Shown piece by piece: positions 1-8,654 of a DNA stretch of 64,000 bases. Location of the stretch: assembly GCF_015550595.1 (NCBI RefSeq), contig NZ_JADNBB010000001.1:322473-386472 (forward strand), read 5' to 3'. The translations under genes were made by a program, and so were the position numbers. The stretch's first letter is position 1. The number at the start of each line of letters is the position of its first letter. The notes beneath the pieces were generated by a model. The model was not told where the DNA came from. It saw only the letters and a program-made list of their open reading frames with translations, and ran no database searches. The DNA is from Parabacteroides goldsteinii (GTDB taxonomy: Bacteria; Bacteroidota; Bacteroidia; Bacteroidales; Tannerellaceae).

Positions 1-1780
1 AGATTCATACGATTGAATTCTTTACTTCTCAAGGCATAATGTTCAGCCTTTGCCCAGTTTTTATCGAGCAGGAACATTTCTGCTAATTTCTCATAGGCTG
101 CACTACGTACTCCCGGAGAATAGGAAGCTACCGAAAAACCGTCTTTGGCATCCGTATGATTTCCCAATGCCATGTTGCATAAACCATACAGATAGTTGAC
201 ATCTCCATCGTACGTGTTAATGCTTAATGCTGTTTTACAACGGGCTAGCGCTTCGTCATAACGTCCCTGACGATAATAAAGGGAAGCAAGATCAGTCAGT
301 GCAGGCACGAAATAAGGATCTTTTTCGAGGGAAGCCTGTAAAAACGTTTCTGCCTTGTCGAGTACTTTCTGATTCATCCATTGCTCTCCCTGTGTATAAA
401 GACCATATACCGAGTTCCAGTCAAAATCGGCAGGCAGTTGTTTCGGGCGACTGGTGATGTTATCCGAAGGTACTTCCGAATACACCAGCAAGTCTTCGCC
501 TACCACGACTTTCAGTTTACCGGCGGCAACAGCCTTATTCAATGGGATAGAATCTTTCCAGGTTTCCAGTACACCGCAGTTCAACGGGATGGAGTTCACT
601 TCCTTTTCTCCTTCATACAGCTTTATGGTTGTAGATAATTTCTGCAAAGGAGAGAAATACAACTTCAGAAAACCGTCTTCCCTCAACACGTTAAGCGCTC
701 CGATACGGCTCGCCTTTGAGACTCCTTTTATTCCTTTTACCGGGAACCAGTACTCGGTCCATCGATCCGTTGCCTGCGGACCGAATGCCGTATGTTTATA
801 AGGAGTTAAGCTACTGTTGGAAGCAGGTTGGTTGTACATGCGACCCGATTGCAGTTCGATATACTGCCCGTCGGTATCCGTCAATAAATCTTCCCAGATA
901 CCTCCCTCACGGGAAAGGCCCCACAAGAAAATCTTCATTCCCAGTTTCTCGTCATAACCGGCATGATGGATGGAGCCGAAATCGTTGTCATGCCAGTAAG
1001 CACCATAGAAATCGTTATACTTTCCTACTATATGATACGATTTTGAATTGCCGAAGTCATTCTTTTCATACCAGGAGATATCACGCCCCTGTTCATCCAG
1101 AGGGAAAGAATGGAGTTCGCCGCCATGTCCGATGTAGTTCGTTCCAGGATAGCAGAACTCGGCATTTCCCGCTGCCGGATAGCCTGCGTTCATCCACTGA
1201 TAGTAAGGCTGGTCGATGGATGAACTGTTATGCCAGGTCGTTGTTGTCGTAAAGTAAGCCTTATCTTTCGGCAGATTCACTTCCACGGTCCACAGCGTCC
1301 GGGTTACCAGTTCATAAGAAGAGACATAACAACTCACACTTCCGTCCGGTTTCTGCCGGGTCACATAGTCGACCGGCGTACTGGAAGTCGGTGCATGACC
1401 GATAATACCGAAGTTGAACTCGATACCGCCTGATGTCCACGGACCGCGCATGGCTATATCACGGAACTTCACGACGTGGTTATTGTAGATAAACTCCTTA
1501 CCGGTCGTTTTATCTACAGCTCCCCATATTTTTCCACCTATCTCAGGAAAGAGAGTCAGTTTGATATAATCATTTTCAAGAGAGACTACTTTCCATTGCC
1601 GGTCGGTTCCTTTAGCAGAAAAACCATCAAAACGGAAATAAGGATAAAACAGATCGGAGGGATCTGCCACCGGATCCGGATCGGAGAAAGGATACGTTTT
1701 AACTGTTTGTACATTTTCGGAGACTGTCGCCTGTTGCTGTGCGGACAATGGTTGCAATAGTGCGGTGGCACAAAGAAGGA
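1..1780. repeat. Direct repeat copy 1 (about 1.78 kb, pairs with 41982-43761)
   Basis: Base-by-base reading shows the same sequence as 41982-43761 at a constant offset of 41981, with one visible mismatch (1518/43499). Identity stops at 1780/43761, inside the signal-peptide codons; the left limit lies outside the window. Both copies have the same orientation. Confidence 0.95.
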
Positions 1781-1796
1781 TGAGAATCTTTTTCAT
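1..1796 (-). CDS. DUF5107/TPR protein, copy 1 (3' end outside window)
   Basis: Last visible gene of PUL-A. The window holds the first 598 codons, beginning at ATG 1796; the C-terminal half lies beyond position 1. A signal peptide ending near LSAQQQ is followed by a DUF5107-type beta-sandwich resembling galactose-mutarotase-like folds (about residues 35-360, with RDIAMRGPWTSGGIEFN and HIVGKYNDFYGAYW), then tetratricopeptide repeats from about residue 460. The family has no firm biochemical role; a periplasmic carbohydrate-binding or processing role is inferred from the PUL setting. From residue 6 on, the DNA is almost identical to the complete copy at 40634-43777: I see one substitution (A at 1518, G at 43499; silent, Ala codon). 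Only the first few codons differ (MKKILIL versus MKKSILL). It lies 103 bp downstream of the DUF6067 gene. Confidence 0.85.
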   Translation of the reverse strand, partial: MKKILILLCATALLQPLSAQQQATVSENVQTVKTYPFSDPDPVADPSDLFYPYFRFDGFSAKGTDRQWKVVSLENDYIKLTLFPEIGGKIWGAVDKTTGKEFIYNNHVVKFRDIAMRGPWTSGGIEFNFGIIGHAPTSSTPVDYVTRQKPDGSVSCYVSSYELVTRTLWTVEVNLPKDKAYFTTTTTWHNSSSIDQPYYQWMNAGYPAAGNAEFCYPGTNYIGHGGELHSFPLDEQGRDISWYEKNDFGNSKSYHIVGKYNDFYGAYWHDNDFGSIHHAGYDEKLGMKIFLWGLSREGGIWEDLLTDTDGQYIELQSGRMYNQPASNSSLTPYKHTAFGPQATDRWTEYWFPVKGIKGVSKASRIGALNVLREDGFLKLYFSPLQKLSTTIKLYEGEKEVNSIPLNCGVLETWKDSIPLNKAVAAGKLKVVVGEDLLVYSEVPSDNITSRPKQLPADFDWNSVYGLYTQGEQWMNQKVLDKAETFLQASLEKDPYFVPALTDLASLYYRQGRYDEALARCKTALSINTYDGDVNYLYGLCNMALGNHTDAKDGFSVASYSPGVRSAAYEKLAEMFLLDKNWAKAEHYALRSKEFNRMN

Positions 1797-1819
1797 GGTA
1801 ATTTCTTTAAATAATAAAC

Positions 1820-1858
1820 AATTGTATATAAGGGGAATAATTCCCCTTATATACAATT
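1820..1858 (-). promoter_or_regulatory. Perfect 18-bp hairpin between DUF6067 and DUF5107 genes
   Basis: Arms 1820-1837 and 1841-1858 are perfectly complementary around a TAA loop. The stem is AT-rich with a central GGGGAA/TTCCCC block. No uridine tract follows on the minus strand, so it is more likely an mRNA stability or attenuation element than a strong intrinsic terminator. It lies in the 103-bp gap between the last two visible PUL-A genes. Confidence 0.6.
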
Positions 1859-1899
1859 AAGGAGTACATTTTCTGTAAACTATACTATACCAGCTTCTA

Positions 1900-4884
1900 T
1901 TATTTTGCAATAATTAACAAGCCTTTCCCCTTCGGAACCGTGATCTCATCACCCGGTTTCCAGGTTGCTTCCGTTTGGAAATTTTCGATAGCCGGAGCAT
2001 ACAATGTTACTTTTGCCGGATCAAGCCCCAGTTTGGCCCAATCGATAGAAAGTTTAACCTTCGCATCGGCATCTTCCCAGGTCGCGAGCGAGATCAATGT
2101 CTTATCTCCCATACGGCGATAAATGGTAGACAGCGTCTTATCGCTACCCGTCTTCACCGGATTATCTTTCACCCAATAGCCGACCATCTCGCTGCCCTGC
2201 ATGCCGAACGAATCCCACAGTTTCCACAAGGGTGCGTTGTCTACCCGCGGACTACGACCGGTCATACCATACAGCATTCCGCGCCAAGGATTACCTCCAC
2301 CTTCCAGCATTTCACCCATCAGACCATACGGAATACCGGAAACTTCAACCAGCCAGAACTCCGGCGGAAAATCATAATTGAAGTATTCACCGAACCACAG
2401 ACGGTCGAGGTAGGGGAAATGTTCCAGATACAAATTGGCACTATTGGCAAAACCGTCTTTCGGGTTATACTGATTGGCAGAATGCAGGTCGATCATAGCA
2501 CCCGGATTCGTACGGTTCATCACTTTGCGGATACGCTTCATCGTCATCCGGTCGAAAGCCAAGTCATCGATATATAACCCGTCGATACCGACGTTCTTCA
2601 TCAGCCAGTCGAGACCTTCCAGATAATAATTATGCCAACGGGAAACGCCACTGTTCACAATCGCCGCATCTTTCAGGTGAGGAACAAACCAGGCACCGAT
2701 ATAGTTCTGATCCAAATGTTCCTGTAACCAGGAGAAACCGCCGCCGGGACCTTCCGAGAATATCTCGTTCCCCAGACTACGCAAAGCAAACATTTCCACA
2801 CAGCTGTTGGACAACTCACGAACGGTATTGTAAATTTTCACCTTCATATCGCGAGCGTGAGCACCGTCGATGTACGCTTTCATCTCTTTGGTCCGCAGGA
2901 ACGGATAGTTGATAAACGGATTGATAGCATTCGCATGATGGATATTGATGACATTGGCACCTCGCTTTTGTATGCCATCCAGGAACTCATAGTTATGATG
3001 ATAACGTTCACGCCATTGTTTATCCGTATCGATCGGGCGGAACGGAGTCAACGCCAGGTTGAAATAATAATACAACCGGTCTCCTTTCTTCACGCTGCGT
3101 TTACCGGAATAAGCATTAATACGTGTTCCATCGGCTGCATTATGGATATCGATACCTCCATTTCCGGCATTACACCAGGATACCGGCATGTGCAACGGTT
3201 TCTGATGATAGAAATTGGTATTCAGCGGACGTTCGTATTTATTATCATACAGGCGGATCTGGATACCGGCATTGACATCACCTATCCAAACAGCATCCTG
3301 GTTTTTCTCTACATCCCATTTCCAGCGAAGATCATTCGGACAGTAACCGCCTTTCTCTCCCAGGCCCATCATATAACGTCCGACACCGGATACTAAATGT
3401 GTCCGCAACGCAACATCCTCCACAGAAGCATCTTCGCGGGCGACCAATGTCACTTTATATTCTATATTTCCATCCGACTCCATCTCTCCTTCCAGGTCCA
3501 TCAGGAAACGGCTGTTCTGGTTAAGGGCTTTCCAGGCGATTGCACCTTGTTTATGTTTGGTGATTTCGAAGTTCAGGTTTTCCCATGCACCGCCATCGGC
3601 AGCCAGTTCCATAGGAGCAGCCAATACACTACGGCCATTCGTACCGATGCCCGTCATAGTCTCTTTGAAATAACTGATAATATGTTCCGGCAAACCTAAG
3701 TCAGAGAGTTTAACCTCACGTCCCAAACAGCTGATCGTCTTATCCTTCATCACCAGCGGCGTATAAGGAGCAATCACCTCATCATCAAAACCGATCTGCG
3801 AGTTCAGCCAGCGCAGACGGGAATGACGCCAGGGTTCGTTATCTCCATGATTGGCAATTACATTTTCCGAAACATTCAGAGAGACCTGTACGTTCTTGCT
3901 TTCGGCATTGGCGGCAGAGACAGTCACTGTTCCCTGATAAGTGCCTGCAGAAAGATGCTCCGGCAATTGGGTTCCAACCCATAATGCCTGTACTTTACCC
4001 TTATCCACAGAGCAATTCTTTTCAAAAACGGTACCGGTCACATCCGTCCCTTCCGTATTGAAACAGGTAAACGAAGAAGCCGGTATCTGCTCGCCGGTCG
4101 CTTTATTCGTAAGGGCGGAGAAATCGACATGCAGATTCTCAACATTCGAACGTGCCGCCCACACACCTAACTGGAAGACATAATACTCTCCCTTATCCGC
4201 CTGCCCGTTAAAGAAATCATGCCGATTATCGGCAATCCATTTATAAGGAATATCCGTAGTCATGCGAATAGGGAATTTGCGGTCTTCCGTAAAGAGAATA
4301 TATTTCTCTCCGGGACGTTCTTTTAATAATCGGGCAGTCTCGTTCGATGTAGCGATCACTTCCATCGGATAGAAGCTGTTCAGCTCATTGATTGCCTGGA
4401 ACTGTACGACTTTAGCAGCCGGAAGGGCAGGTGCTTTCTTCCCGGACAATTTATTTTTCTTTACCCAGTCAGCCGAAGCCGTATTTTCAAAAGCCGGGTA
4501 ATTGACGGTAGGATAATAAGGGCTGCCGCTCATTACATTCTTCAGATAATAGATATAATATTCTCCCGGTACAGTCTGTGGCTGAAAAGCGACCTCTCCC
4601 CGCTCCCGGTCGATAGCAAAACGACATACATTCGTAATACGTTCACCAGTTGCAGCATCCACAACGATCAGATTCTTTGCTTCCGGGGTCAGATCGCGAC
4701 GACGCCATTCGATCGTAGCCAATACGGCATCGGCCGGTTTATCTACAGCGACAACTACCCGATGGTTTCCCAGGGAATCGGCATTCCATGTACCCACCCC
4801 ATAAAGTTCGTCCGTGGGTACAGACTGTGCTTGCAAACTACTATAGGCAAACAGGCAAAAAAGTGTAAATAGTAATTGTTTCAT
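1900..4884 (-). CDS. Putative secreted glycoside hydrolase, DUF6067/GH123-like
   Basis: 994-residue protein with a signal peptide (MKQLLFTLFCLFAYSSLQAQ). The N-terminal half (about 25-360) is beta-rich, like the domain preceding GH123-type barrels. The C-terminal half carries a TIM-barrel-like block with NVINIHHANAINPF, KIYNTVRELSN and GLYIDDLAFDR (residues 769-779; D773/D774 are candidate catalytic acids), followed by MIDLHSAN and LDRLWFGE, then a short beta-sandwich tail. The same motifs recur in the paralogue at 43968-46958 (GIYMDDVSFDR), which supports functional importance. The family assignment is from recognition of the pattern; the substrate is unknown. It lies 18 bp after the sulfotransferase gene and is followed by a DUF5107 gene, the same pair as in PUL-D. 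Confidence 0.7.
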   Translation of the reverse strand: MKQLLFTLFCLFAYSSLQAQSVPTDELYGVGTWNADSLGNHRVVVAVDKPADAVLATIEWRRRDLTPEAKNLIVVDAATGERITNVCRFAIDRERGEVAFQPQTVPGEYYIYYLKNVMSGSPYYPTVNYPAFENTASADWVKKNKLSGKKAPALPAAKVVQFQAINELNSFYPMEVIATSNETARLLKERPGEKYILFTEDRKFPIRMTTDIPYKWIADNRHDFFNGQADKGEYYVFQLGVWAARSNVENLHVDFSALTNKATGEQIPASSFTCFNTEGTDVTGTVFEKNCSVDKGKVQALWVGTQLPEHLSAGTYQGTVTVSAANAESKNVQVSLNVSENVIANHGDNEPWRHSRLRWLNSQIGFDDEVIAPYTPLVMKDKTISCLGREVKLSDLGLPEHIISYFKETMTGIGTNGRSVLAAPMELAADGGAWENLNFEITKHKQGAIAWKALNQNSRFLMDLEGEMESDGNIEYKVTLVAREDASVEDVALRTHLVSGVGRYMMGLGEKGGYCPNDLRWKWDVEKNQDAVWIGDVNAGIQIRLYDNKYERPLNTNFYHQKPLHMPVSWCNAGNGGIDIHNAADGTRINAYSGKRSVKKGDRLYYYFNLALTPFRPIDTDKQWRERYHHNYEFLDGIQKRGANVINIHHANAINPFINYPFLRTKEMKAYIDGAHARDMKVKIYNTVRELSNSCVEMFALRSLGNEIFSEGPGGGFSWLQEHLDQNYIGAWFVPHLKDAAIVNSGVSRWHNYYLEGLDWLMKNVGIDGLYIDDLAFDRMTMKRIRKVMNRTNPGAMIDLHSANQYNPKDGFANSANLYLEHFPYLDRLWFGEYFNYDFPPEFWLVEVSGIPYGLMGEMLEGGGNPWRGMLYGMTGRSPRVDNAPLWKLWDSFGMQGSEMVGYWVKDNPVKTGSDKTLSTIYRRMGDKTLISLATWEDADAKVKLSIDWAKLGLDPAKVTLYAPAIENFQTEATWKPGDEITVPKGKGLLIIAK

Positions 4885-4902
4885 GTGTACTAGTATTTAT
4901 CT

Positions 4903-5910
4903 TTAATATTGCTTTATACGATTGATCAATTCATCCTGCGGACGTCTTTTAGCCAGATCGGCGGGATCAGCCTGCTGGATAAAGAGATTCTTCAAACGTA
5001 TGTTTTCTTCATTAAAAAACACTATTTCCTTGTCAGAGAAACTATCTTTTAACAGATCAAGAGGAGTACATAAGGAATACCCCAGTTGCTGCAATATATC
5101 TCCGGCTACGGATTCAAAGATAGCAATATCTTCGGAAGATAATTCACGCAAAAACTTTTTTGTATTGTCTTTCAGGATCGGTTTGGTTACATTTGCCCAC
5201 ATTTTGCCTGCTACCGCTGTATTTTCAGACTCCCGGCTCTTATAATAATCCATCACCCTATCAGAATAAGGAAGGTGCAGGAAATCGCAAAGCTGCCGCA
5301 TAATTTTTTCCGGACTGGCAATAAGCGTTTCGTAATTCAGCATAAAGAAATGATCGGCTGCCGTCCTGTCTTTCAAACGGAGAGCAGCTTCCTGGTCTTT
5401 CTTCCAATTTTCAGCCAGTGCATAAATATGTTTCTCTCCGACAATAGCCTTTTTAAACGAAAGGGCGACATCACGACCGTCCCGATATAGATAGATATAA
5501 TAAGGAGAAATCCCGGTAGATTCAATGCCTTCTGCATACAGCATATTTTTCATGCTTTTACACAGCCAGAAAGAAGCTCCGGTCTGACGGGCCGCCGATT
5601 CATAAATCACCCGGAACAATTCATACAACGTTTGTTGCCTGCAGGCTGCTACCACTTCATCTGCACGAATAGTAATACCTTCCCAGGGAACCGGATTCAC
5701 TGTGACCAACTCGCACACATCCTGTGCCAACCGATAAAAATTAGACTGATCCGTCAAATCGCCATATTTGGGAAGCAACGGTAAGAAACGCTGAAGAATA
5801 TGCGGAGGATGGGGAGCAGCGATCTCCCGGATTCCGTCCAGCATGACACGCAACAGATTGGAACCGGACCGCTGAGTTCCAATCATTTGTATTCCTTGTA
5901 TTGTATTCAT
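4903..5910 (-). CDS. PAPS-dependent sulfotransferase family protein
   Basis: 335 residues without a signal peptide, so cytosolic. The N-terminus has a P-loop-like 5'-phosphosulfate-binding motif (G11-TQRSGSN-18, variant of the RSGTT motif), and residues 140-152 (YLYRDGRDVALSF) match the 3'-phosphate-binding motif with the conserved Arg-Asp-x-Arg-Asp. This is the Sulfotransfer fold, which moves a sulfuryl group from PAPS to a hydroxyl or amine acceptor. The acceptor cannot be predicted from sequence. The gene begins 4 nt after chrA and is 18 nt before the DUF6067 gene, so it is co-transcribed with both. A PAPS sulfotransferase inside a SusCD locus that has no visible sulfatase is unusual. Confidence 0.85.
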   Translation of the reverse strand: MNTIQGIQMIGTQRSGSNLLRVMLDGIREIAAPHPPHILQRFLPLLPKYGDLTDQSNFYRLAQDVCELVTVNPVPWEGITIRADEVVAACRQQTLYELFRVIYESAARQTGASFWLCKSMKNMLYAEGIESTGISPYYIYLYRDGRDVALSFKKAIVGEKHIYALAENWKKDQEAALRLKDRTAADHFFMLNYETLIASPEKIMRQLCDFLHLPYSDRVMDYYKSRESENTAVAGKMWANVTKPILKDNTKKFLRELSSEDIAIFESVAGDILQQLGYSLCTPLDLLKDSFSDKEIVFFNEENIRLKNLFIQQADPADLAKRRPQDELINRIKQY

Positions 5911-5914
5911 AGAA

Positions 5915-7093
5915 TTAGAATAAGATAAAGCCCGCCACGCCTGCTCCGATGATCAGGTAAACCGGACTGATTGTGTATTTTAGTGAAATAAAAAATGTAA
6001 CCAGGAAGATGATAACCGAAACAACCGACAGCGTAATCGTCTGTCCGATCGTAACGGCTGAAGCAAAGATCATTCCGATAACAGCCGCCCGTACACCTTT
6101 CATGGCTGCTTTTACAACGGATGACTGATTCAGTATCTTTACAAAACGGGATAATAAGACGGTTAATACAGCCGGCGGAGTGAACATCGCCAACGTTGCC
6201 AGCAACGCCCCCGTGATACCTGCCACTTTATACCCGATAAAGGTCGCTGTAATAAATATCGGTCCCGGAGTGATCTGTCCGATCGCTATCCCGTCGGCAA
6301 ACTCAGCCGAGGTCAGCCAGCTCAAATTCTCCACGAACAACTCATGCAAAGCCGGGATAACGACATATCCCCCTCCGAACAAAGTCAAGCTGATACCGGA
6401 GAAGGTCGATACGATCTGAATACTTTCCGGAGCACCCGGATATTGTCCTCCCCAAAGTAATGTACAGAGTAATAGCAAAAGAACAACCCCGGAAGTCATC
6501 AGCTGCCTGCTACCCGTCCGCTTCTCCCCATCTGATATCAACTCTTGTCCCACAGGCTGGCGAAACAGGAAACCGCCGGCTATCCCGCTACCGATGATCA
6601 ACAGAAAAGTAACCGTAAAACCACCGATAAAAATCAGCAACAAAGCCGCCAGCAGGCAAACAACCCATTGGGCTGGCAATTTGATCGTCTTACGTGCCAT
6701 CCCGATAGCCACCGTAACGATCAAAGCAGTAATAGCCGGAGTGATTCCGCTGAACACATTCTTTACCGCAGGTATATTTCCGTAGGAGAAATACAACCAC
6801 GAAAGAAATATAACCAGTAAGAACGAGGGAATAATGATCCCGGCAAAAGCTACAACCGCCCCCGGTATCCCCCTTAGATGGTACCCGACATAGGCTATCG
6901 TATTTACGGCTACAGGTCCTGGCAGTACGGAGGTCAGGGAAATCCCATCCAGCAAATCTTCTTCTTTCAGTCTCTTGTCTACCTCCACTAACTGCTTCTG
7001 TACGATAGCCACTAACGACATATAGCCGCCGAATGCAGTAGCTCCTAGTTTCAGGAACGTAAAGAAAATATAGGAAAGTGATGTACGTTCCAT
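5915..7093 (-). CDS. chrA: Two-domain ChrA-family (CHR) anion transporter
   Basis: 392-residue inner-membrane protein with about ten to twelve hydrophobic segments. It has two homologous CHR halves. The first has FFTFLKLGATAFGG and SVLPGPVAVNTIAYVGY; the second has GISLTLFGGGYVVIPAL and GQITPGPIFITATFIGY. Long-chain ChrA proteins export chromate, a sulfate analogue, and some CHR proteins have been linked to sulfate. Here the start codon lies 1 bp after the stop of the ASST-like gene, and the stop lies 4 bp before the PAPS sulfotransferase. Movement of sulfate or a sulfated product is therefore a reasonable inference, while chromate resistance remains possible. The gene symbol reflects family membership, not tested function. 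Confidence 0.85.
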   Translation of the reverse strand: MERTSLSYIFFTFLKLGATAFGGYMSLVAIVQKQLVEVDKRLKEEDLLDGISLTSVLPGPVAVNTIAYVGYHLRGIPGAVVAFAGIIIPSFLLVIFLSWLYFSYGNIPAVKNVFSGITPAITALIVTVAIGMARKTIKLPAQWVVCLLAALLLIFIGGFTVTFLLIIGSGIAGGFLFRQPVGQELISDGEKRTGSRQLMTSGVVLLLLLCTLLWGGQYPGAPESIQIVSTFSGISLTLFGGGYVVIPALHELFVENLSWLTSAEFADGIAIGQITPGPIFITATFIGYKVAGITGALLATLAMFTPPAVLTVLLSRFVKILNQSSVVKAAMKGVRAAVIGMIFASAVTIGQTITLSVVSVIIFLVTFFISLKYTISPVYLIIGAGVAGFILF

Positions 7094-7094
7094 A

Positions 7095-8582
7095 TCACTT
7101 GATTTCTTTAAAATATTTATCCCAGGTTTCTACCGGAACATACACTGCCCGATAGGGGGCATATAGCATCGTACTTTCCCAAAGAACATTACCTGATTGA
7201 TCGGTCACCACCACTGAACCAGTCTTCGAACTACATTGCAACAGATTTCCATTAGGAAGCTGAAACGCATTTCCCATGCGGGATGTATACAAATTAGGAG
7301 GTAACATCGCATTGACTGTTGTCTCAGCAGTACGTGACTTTTCATCCAACCGGAAAGCTTTTGCTCCGGAACGCTGGTTGTATAAGCCATTATCAAAAAG
7401 CATTAAATCTCCATTCTCCATGACATAGGGTGAATGCTGGAATGAGAAATAAGCTGTTGTATCCATTTTAAAATCACCGGCACGCCCGAAGCGCCAAACC
7501 AGTTCGCCACTTTTGGCGTTCACTTTCCAAATCTGATCTTCAATCGGAGTCGACAACAAATAATTACTATCCTTATCGAAACAAAGTCCATTGATATGAA
7601 AACGGTCATAACGGTACCTGCCGATATAGGGATCTTTCTCTATGTCCCATACATCCCAGGCAGACCAGGTATTCAATACATTACCCAACGTATCGATCAC
7701 CATAATCCCATCGCCCCCCAATGTATCCGTCACCATTTTGCCATCAACCGGAATCGTCGCCACTTTCGTAGGACGATATAAAGTATGTATATGATGATTT
7801 TCATCCATTAATATATCATGATGAATCACCTGATAATCCTTTTCTTCATGTATTTTATTTAAGTCTACACGCCACATCGTTTCACCTGTCAGCGACACTT
7901 CCGCCAATCCGGTTCCACCGGCAAAGCCAATCGATCCCCGTCGCATCGGTTTCTTATGTTCATCATTACGGACTTGCTCAGGTGTCATTGTATAATCATC
8001 CACAAAGTCTTTGACGAACGGACGCAACATAGCCAGGAATGTTCCTTGTGGCGTAATAGAAACTGCACGCACGCCAATATCATCTACTTGCCAATACCAA
8101 CGTACTTCGCCTTCATTGTCAATCAGCACCATATAACCGGGCAGTCGGCCAAAACACAATAATATCATTCCATCCCCTAAAGCAGTCGTATCATGAGGTC
8201 GTTTATCTGTAAACCAATGGTTGACCAGCCAGGATGACTGTTCACGGGTTTTAAAGGTCAGTTCTTTGGATTTTTGTTTAAAGAAGTTGTCAATAATCAC
8301 ATTATACGAATATTCCGTATTCGCTTTCAAAAGCAATAAGTCAATATGATGAAGCGTATCGGCAGAGGATATCCGGGTTCGATACGATTTTCCGGAACTC
8401 TTGTCTGTATATTCCACATACACCGGTGCAGGTTTGGCTAATGATACATCCACCCTGTTATACATAGCCGTATTACGTGGCGAAGTTAAAGTAATAGAAA
8501 CCAATGCATTTCTTTCTGTCCAATACAAATAAGCCAATGCACAGCAAATAATAACAACAACGATTCCAATCAAACGCTTCAT
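7095..8582 (-). CDS. Arylsulfotransferase (ASST)-like beta-propeller protein
   Basis: ATG at 8582 (MKRLIGIVVV) gives 495 residues. An upstream ATG at 8630 lies inside a terminator stem and is rejected. The N-terminal hydrophobic segment (ALAYLYW) anchors or exports the protein. A small N-terminal beta domain, expected in ASST enzymes, precedes a propeller. Candidate active-site motifs, numbered from the ATG at 8582: HHDILMDE (His254/His255), FHINGLCFD (His329), VWRFGR (Arg364), QHSPYVMENGDLMLFDNG (His383). Bacterial ASST enzymes use histidine as a transient sulfate carrier and transfer sulfuryl groups from aryl sulfates to phenols in the periplasm without PAPS. The match is to the divergent branch, so activity is inferred. 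The stop sits 1 bp before chrA, implying translational coupling. Confidence 0.75.
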   Translation of the reverse strand: MKRLIGIVVVIICCALAYLYWTERNALVSITLTSPRNTAMYNRVDVSLAKPAPVYVEYTDKSSGKSYRTRISSADTLHHIDLLLLKANTEYSYNVIIDNFFKQKSKELTFKTREQSSWLVNHWFTDKRPHDTTALGDGMILLCFGRLPGYMVLIDNEGEVRWYWQVDDIGVRAVSITPQGTFLAMLRPFVKDFVDDYTMTPEQVRNDEHKKPMRRGSIGFAGGTGLAEVSLTGETMWRVDLNKIHEEKDYQVIHHDILMDENHHIHTLYRPTKVATIPVDGKMVTDTLGGDGIMVIDTLGNVLNTWSAWDVWDIEKDPYIGRYRYDRFHINGLCFDKDSNYLLSTPIEDQIWKVNAKSGELVWRFGRAGDFKMDTTAYFSFQHSPYVMENGDLMLFDNGLYNQRSGAKAFRLDEKSRTAETTVNAMLPPNLYTSRMGNAFQLPNGNLLQCSSKTGSVVVTDQSGNVLWESTMLYAPYRAVYVPVETWDKYFKEIK

Positions 8583-8610
8583 GTCAATCTGGGTATTTAT
8601 TATAAAAGAG

Positions 8611-8645
8611 AAAAAGCTAACTCTTCTCATAAGAAAAGAGTTAGC
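8611..8645 (-). terminator. Intrinsic terminator between SusD and ASST-like gene (PUL-A)
   Basis: Stem arms 8616-8628 and 8633-8645 (GCTAACTCTT paired with AAGAGTTAGC, one mismatch further in) with a 4-nt loop, followed on the minus strand by TTTTT (8611-8615). It lies 9 bp past the susD stop and probably lowers, rather than abolishes, expression of the downstream enzyme genes, since I see no other promoter in the remaining 28 bp. Confidence 0.8.
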
Positions 8646-8654
8646 CTTGAATAA

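Noticed and set aside
716-1252. 178-codon plus-strand frame antisense to the DUF5107 gene (also at 42697-43233)
   Set aside because: Arg/His/Ser-rich composition typical of an antisense shadow. It appears twice only because the host gene is repeated.
8583-8630. 16-codon N-terminal extension of the ASST-like gene (ATG 8630)
   Set aside because: It would start inside the terminator stem at 8611-8645; ATG 8582 begins a proper membrane anchor.
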